A program made the position numbers and the translations under genes. This document shows, in pieces, positions 7,201 through 8,852 of a stretch of DNA of 8,852 nucleotides. This DNA is from an uncultured Eubacteriales bacterium (GTDB lineage Bacteria; Bacillota; Clostridia; Oscillospirales; CAG-272). The notes beneath the pieces are model-generated. The model saw only the letters and a list, made by a program, of their open reading frames with translations, ran no database searches and had not been told where the DNA came from. The stretch spans positions 1-8,852 of the forward strand of contig URHI01000081.1 in assembly GCA_900547565.1 (NCBI GenBank), given 5' to 3'. How positions within the stretch are numbered: the first letter of the stretch is position 1; each line of letters opens with the position of its first letter.

Positions 7201-7971
7201 CGGGACGACTCAAAAATGTTGATAGGGCGCGCAGAGATCACAGTGAAGCTTGACAGCATTGAGAAGTTGATAGAAGAGTACCGAGACAGGTGGACATTGC
7301 TGAATGACTTGTATCAGTCCAGCAAGAATGAGCAGGGTTACAACGGAGATGGAGTCATGCATAGGCTCAGCGTGCTTGAAAATGAGTTTAATACCGATGT
7401 AACACTTGCGCTGAACAGTCTCGAAGAACGGGTCGAGGCCATGCGAAGCCGGACCGCGGCAGTGCGCAACGTGATTATTGCGGTTGCGGTGATTGCACTT
7501 GCGGTGCTGATGATCCTGCTTGCAAATTCACGTGCAAATAAAGCCGAGCGGTCGCGTACAGCTATGCTTGAGTCGGTGATCGAAGGCAGCGATGATCCGG
7601 CCGGACGGCGTCAGACGGCACGCGGCATTATTGACTGGCTGACTGCGCTGCTTGCCGCGTACGGCTCAGCTCCTGCTGCGGGAGAATTCCGCGATGAATA
7701 TGCACGCAGGCTGGAGGCAGAGTATCTGACAACTTTCGGACGGCTGCAAAAGGCACAGTCCGGCGATGCGGAGGCACCTGTCGAGCTTGTCAGTGACACT
7801 GATTTTGAGGCGATATTCGATGCCATAGCGGCCGAGGAGTTCGGCAGTGGCATGACAGATGAACAACTGCATGATGTCGTGGTGTTCTGTCAGCGTATGC
7901 GGAGCGTTGCCAAGCTACGGCTGTCATGGGTCAAGCGTATTTATTACCACTTTATCAAAAGAATAATCTGA
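4201..7971 (+). CDS. Large TgpA-like transmembrane transglutaminase-like protein
   Basis: A 1256-residue membrane protein. Order of parts: a charged cytoplasmic N-terminus (1-70); six membrane segments (about 71-90, 101-120, 122-144, 196-212, 218-237, 241-260); a very basic cytoplasmic loop (261-380); a seventh segment (381-403); a long extracellular region; a transglutaminase-like core; a helical, coiled-coil-like stretch (974-1090); an eighth segment (1091-1110); and a cytoplasmic tail of about 145 residues, placed like DUF4129. The core has GYCTQYA with Cys877, AHAWVEVW with His928, and YEATP with Glu944 at the third catalytic position, 16 residues after His as in TgpA. VYLRGWIGTSYSDGAW (475-490) resembles the segment after the membrane helices in TgpA proteins. 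Positive charges fit a cytoplasmic N-terminus and an outside active site. P. aeruginosa TgpA is about 670 residues, so roughly 400 extracellular residues between the seventh helix and the core are additional. AGGAAGG (about 4185-4191) is the binding site. Substrate unknown; hydrolysis and crosslinking are both possible. Confidence 0.88.
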   Translation: MADKINSRDLPEQGTAVAAEGDRPSAEQATKAKKSKRKDRRKTLPSRNRPLICPPDRAGMGVGSRVGGMVCRVAVIFAAVFGLMFFLCDALRLEQQEISVTAGFLALVSLIFVLLYSAMATSWYCLLGGGVVILGGACTFLILIGDVADFTVKTFLTAKNVALTRLYKLGYYAMSEYMTEVSYTDGRGAEFYMKAAFILLAAVVALVFVLSCIKRVRLVGPVIVSVVIISVVFTYNISRSNWGTVLIIASFVGLIVMYTYDRLFSASQDTDKFDNDTVLFADNDRPAMPDGVPTPAVARMLRRQKRREFRKLKKQHRRDKTQLTVEEELDNYFGTSVKSSKVKKKDVLTPEQKRRQRETDAQVRRVRRYDRAVTTSRRAQGGFAAAGAFVLAMIIMLLPALTIKGSFSTIDAIDKKMEYYREYVTALLMGEGPVIDELSYQNNKDNFEPHSTDATPRYYTGKKLMQVETQYTANVYLRGWIGTSYSDGAWNACSDDELEAYRELYGTTLDADEILFHRFYSIMDSSAVEGRDFTKSNNSKLKYGFVAMQVNINREKTDDALVYMPSFYRVDDEIKSARSSANGLYKYGESEASDVTFVNYFDGIYTGRKFMSEMSYASVAYVTFMRTNDWYRNVASLIAQFNEGYNDAYDQIEKYAEQIARGRNASLDNIVDAIFPEASENVVSVTPDGNTKYIEVDYPRGRVLYSYDVSTGQMISYKITKLTEFTTVDEETGEVTTYTLAFAPSGVDMRTRFRELMTAEQKRELAYAYYWQYLYENFVYETYTTPYNQISRTVKETLSKISIEDGDGSITGADIATLAAMRHSDDAATYEARHKLVMAIVDYLKENCTYTLTPTATANPSLDGVDNFLGVTHEGYCTQYASALALMLRAAGIPARYVEGYVACDFRRNYSSDSVARYYATVCDYNAHAWVEVWYDGVGWVQYEATPVYYDDMYTNQSGSQGGNPTRPWYDPENDLSEEQEMLDSLQSSIELAAARAELIRDDSKMLIGRAEITVKLDSIEKLIEEYRDRWTLLNDLYQSSKNEQGYNGDGVMHRLSVLENEFNTDVTLALNSLEERVEAMRSRTAAVRNVIIAVAVIALAVLMILLANSRANKAERSRTAMLESVIEGSDDPAGRRQTARGIIDWLTALLAAYGSAPAAGEFRDEYARRLEAEYLTTFGRLQKAQSGDAEAPVELVSDTDFEAIFDAIAAEEFGSGMTDEQLHDVVVFCQRMRSVAKLRLSWVKRIYYHFIKRII

Positions 7972-8001
7972 TTACTACAATTCGAGCACATAACAACAAA
8001 A

Positions 8002-8040
8002 CAAGGCCTTAACTGCCAGATGTGGGCGGTTAAGGCCTTG
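8002..8040. terminator. Bidirectional hairpin terminator between convergent genes
   Basis: A 16-bp stem with arms 8002-8017 and 8025-8040, one G-T wobble pair and a 7-base loop. It lies 30 bases after the transglutaminase stop and 66 bases from the minus-strand P-loop gene stop. The minus-strand transcript is followed by a T-rich run (TGTTTTGTTGTT), the plus-strand one by GTGGTTTT. It therefore looks better as a terminator for the minus-strand genes but should serve both. Confidence 0.85.
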
Positions 8041-8106
8041 CGTGGTTTTATACGATGCTACCGTAAGCATAAATAAACATGGATCGCGGGACCGGATCGT
8101 TTCGTG

Positions 8107-8595
8107 TCAGCTCAATTTATCAAGGTAGTTCTCCGATTGCTCACGTGTATTGAAGATAATTACCCGCTTTTCCGGATGATTGCCCAACAGCTCCTTTATC
8201 TGCGGCAGACGGTCTGAAGCGAAACTGCGTATGAAATCAAGGAATTCCTCATCGTCCTGTTCCTCAATCCACGGCATGTCCGGGCGAGGTTTTCCGCGCC
8301 GCGCGGCGACGCCAGCAAGACATACCTCGGTCGGGTAATCCAGCAGAAAGACCGTGTCACAGTACTCCAGTCGCATACCGAGCGTGAAACTGTAATTGCC
8401 GTCGATGATCCACTCGTCGCGCGGCAGTATTTTGTTCAGTCGGTCAATGAAGACCTGCCGACCAACCGTTGTTTTGTCGGCGTTCCAGTTCAGCATGTCA
8501 AGATAATACAGCGGCAGTCCTGTAGCTGACTGAAGTGCCCGCGCAAATGTGCTTTTGCCGCTGCCGGGACAACCGATAACCAGAGCTCTCTTCAT
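8107..8595 (-). CDS. FlaR/adenylate kinase-like P-loop NTPase
   Basis: A small cytoplasmic P-loop protein of 162 residues, similar in layout to adenylate-kinase-related proteins often annotated as DNA topology modulation protein FlaR. Seen in order: beta strand and Walker A GCPGSGKST (8-16), LYYLDMLNW (29-37), WIIDGNY (62-68), the strand DTVFLLDYP (80-88), which ends in the usual Asp, an Arg-rich stretch with RRGKPRP (99-105), and a final strand RVIIFNT (144-150). Members are presumed nucleoside or nucleotide kinases, but substrate is generally not known and the topology role is a historical name. I chose ATG 8595 because GAGAGG (8602-8607) lies six bases upstream and the first beta strand then begins at once. 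ATG 8613 would add six residues and overlap the rnhA stop as ATGA, but has no visible binding site. It is cotranscribed with rnhA. Confidence 0.85.
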   Translation of the reverse strand: MKRALVIGCPGSGKSTFARALQSATGLPLYYLDMLNWNADKTTVGRQVFIDRLNKILPRDEWIIDGNYSFTLGMRLEYCDTVFLLDYPTEVCLAGVAARRGKPRPDMPWIEEQDDEEFLDFIRSFASDRLPQIKELLGNHPEKRVIIFNTREQSENYLDKLS

Positions 8596-8609
8596 GTCAG
8601 GCCTCTCTG

Positions 8610-8852
8610 TCATGTTCTGAAGCTGTCGGCAAAGGCGGTTGCCAGCGCGTCGCAGCGCTCATTGTAGGGGTGGCCGGCATGCCCCTTTACCCACACGAAC
8701 GTCACCTCGTGTATCCGCAACAGTTCAACCAGCTGCTGCCACAGGTCAACATTCAGCACGGGGGATTTGTCCGCTTTTTTCCAGCCGCGCTTTTGCCAGT
8801 CACGCAGCCAGCCGCGATTGACGGCATCAGTGAGATATTTTGAGTCGGACGT
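8610..8852 (-). CDS. rnhA: Ribonuclease HI, C-terminal part (runs off right edge)
   Basis: RNase HI cleaves the RNA strand of RNA-DNA hybrids in the cytoplasm. The last 80 residues are visible. They include SDSKYL, whose Asp matches E. coli Asp70, then GWLRDWQKRGWKKADKSPV and NVDLWQQL, then VKGHAGHPYNERCDALA, holding the equivalents of catalytic His124 and Asp134. The first two acidic catalytic residues (Asp10 and Glu48 in E. coli) lie outside the window. The protein ends about eight residues after the last conserved helix and lacks the C-terminal extension of the E. coli enzyme. The match to type 1 RNase H is strong, including the basic handle region typical of E. coli-like enzymes. The stop codon at 8612-8610 overlaps or immediately precedes the next gene, so the two are very likely one transcription unit. 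The promoter is outside the window. Confidence 0.95.
   Translation of the reverse strand, partial: TSDSKYLTDAVNRGWLRDWQKRGWKKADKSPVLNVDLWQQLVELLRIHEVTFVWVKGHAGHPYNERCDALATAFADSFRT

Noticed and set aside
1623..7971. A novel defence system built from the MoxR, vWA-like and transglutaminase genes
   Set aside because: MoxR-vWA pairs appear in some defence loci, but the MoxR-DUF58-transglutaminase order is a widespread chromosomal arrangement. The flanks here are housekeeping genes with no mobile elements.

Overview
The window reads as an ordinary chromosomal stretch of a Gram-positive anaerobe, most likely a Clostridia-class Firmicute. The support is a mid-range GC content judged by eye, strong AAGGAG-type ribosome binding sites, consensus sigma-A promoters, and a MoxR / DUF58 / transglutaminase operon of the kind common in Firmicutes. 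The lineage call is inference; no rRNA or tRNA gene is present to fix it. I see no insertion sequence, phage gene, CRISPR array or riboswitch.

Layout. (1) Positions 86-1375, minus strand: a short GMP synthase (guaA-like). The ATP-pyrophosphatase and dimerisation domains look intact, but the glutaminase domain is shrunken and has lost its catalytic residues. A weak frame that may be a further minus-strand gene runs off the left edge. (2) Positions 1376-1622: a divergent intergenic region with one clear promoter for guaA (minus) and one for the operon (plus). (3) Positions 1623-7971, plus strand: a tight three-gene operon encoding a MoxR-family AAA+ ATPase, a membrane-anchored DUF58 protein, and a very large (1256 residues) multi-pass membrane protein with an extracellular transglutaminase-like domain of TgpA type. 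The first two genes are 17 bases apart and the last two overlap by one base (TAATG). (4) Positions 7972-8106: a convergent intergenic region with a strong, probably two-way terminator hairpin. (5) Positions 8107-8852, minus strand: a FlaR/adenylate-kinase-like P-loop protein preceded by the C-terminal half of RNase HI, which runs off the right edge. These two genes touch or overlap.

How the genes may work together. MoxR ATPases typically occur beside von Willebrand A-like proteins and are thought to act as chaperones that remodel partner complexes. DUF58 proteins carry a vWA-like fold. The transglutaminase-like protein would be the membrane partner with an extracytoplasmic papain-like active site (Cys877, His928, acidic residue Glu944). 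The likely theme is cell-envelope maintenance or protein processing at the membrane, but substrate and reaction cannot be read from sequence. The most unusual gene is the GMP synthase: the domain that should make ammonia from glutamine seems non-functional, so the enzyme may use free ammonia or a separate glutaminase.
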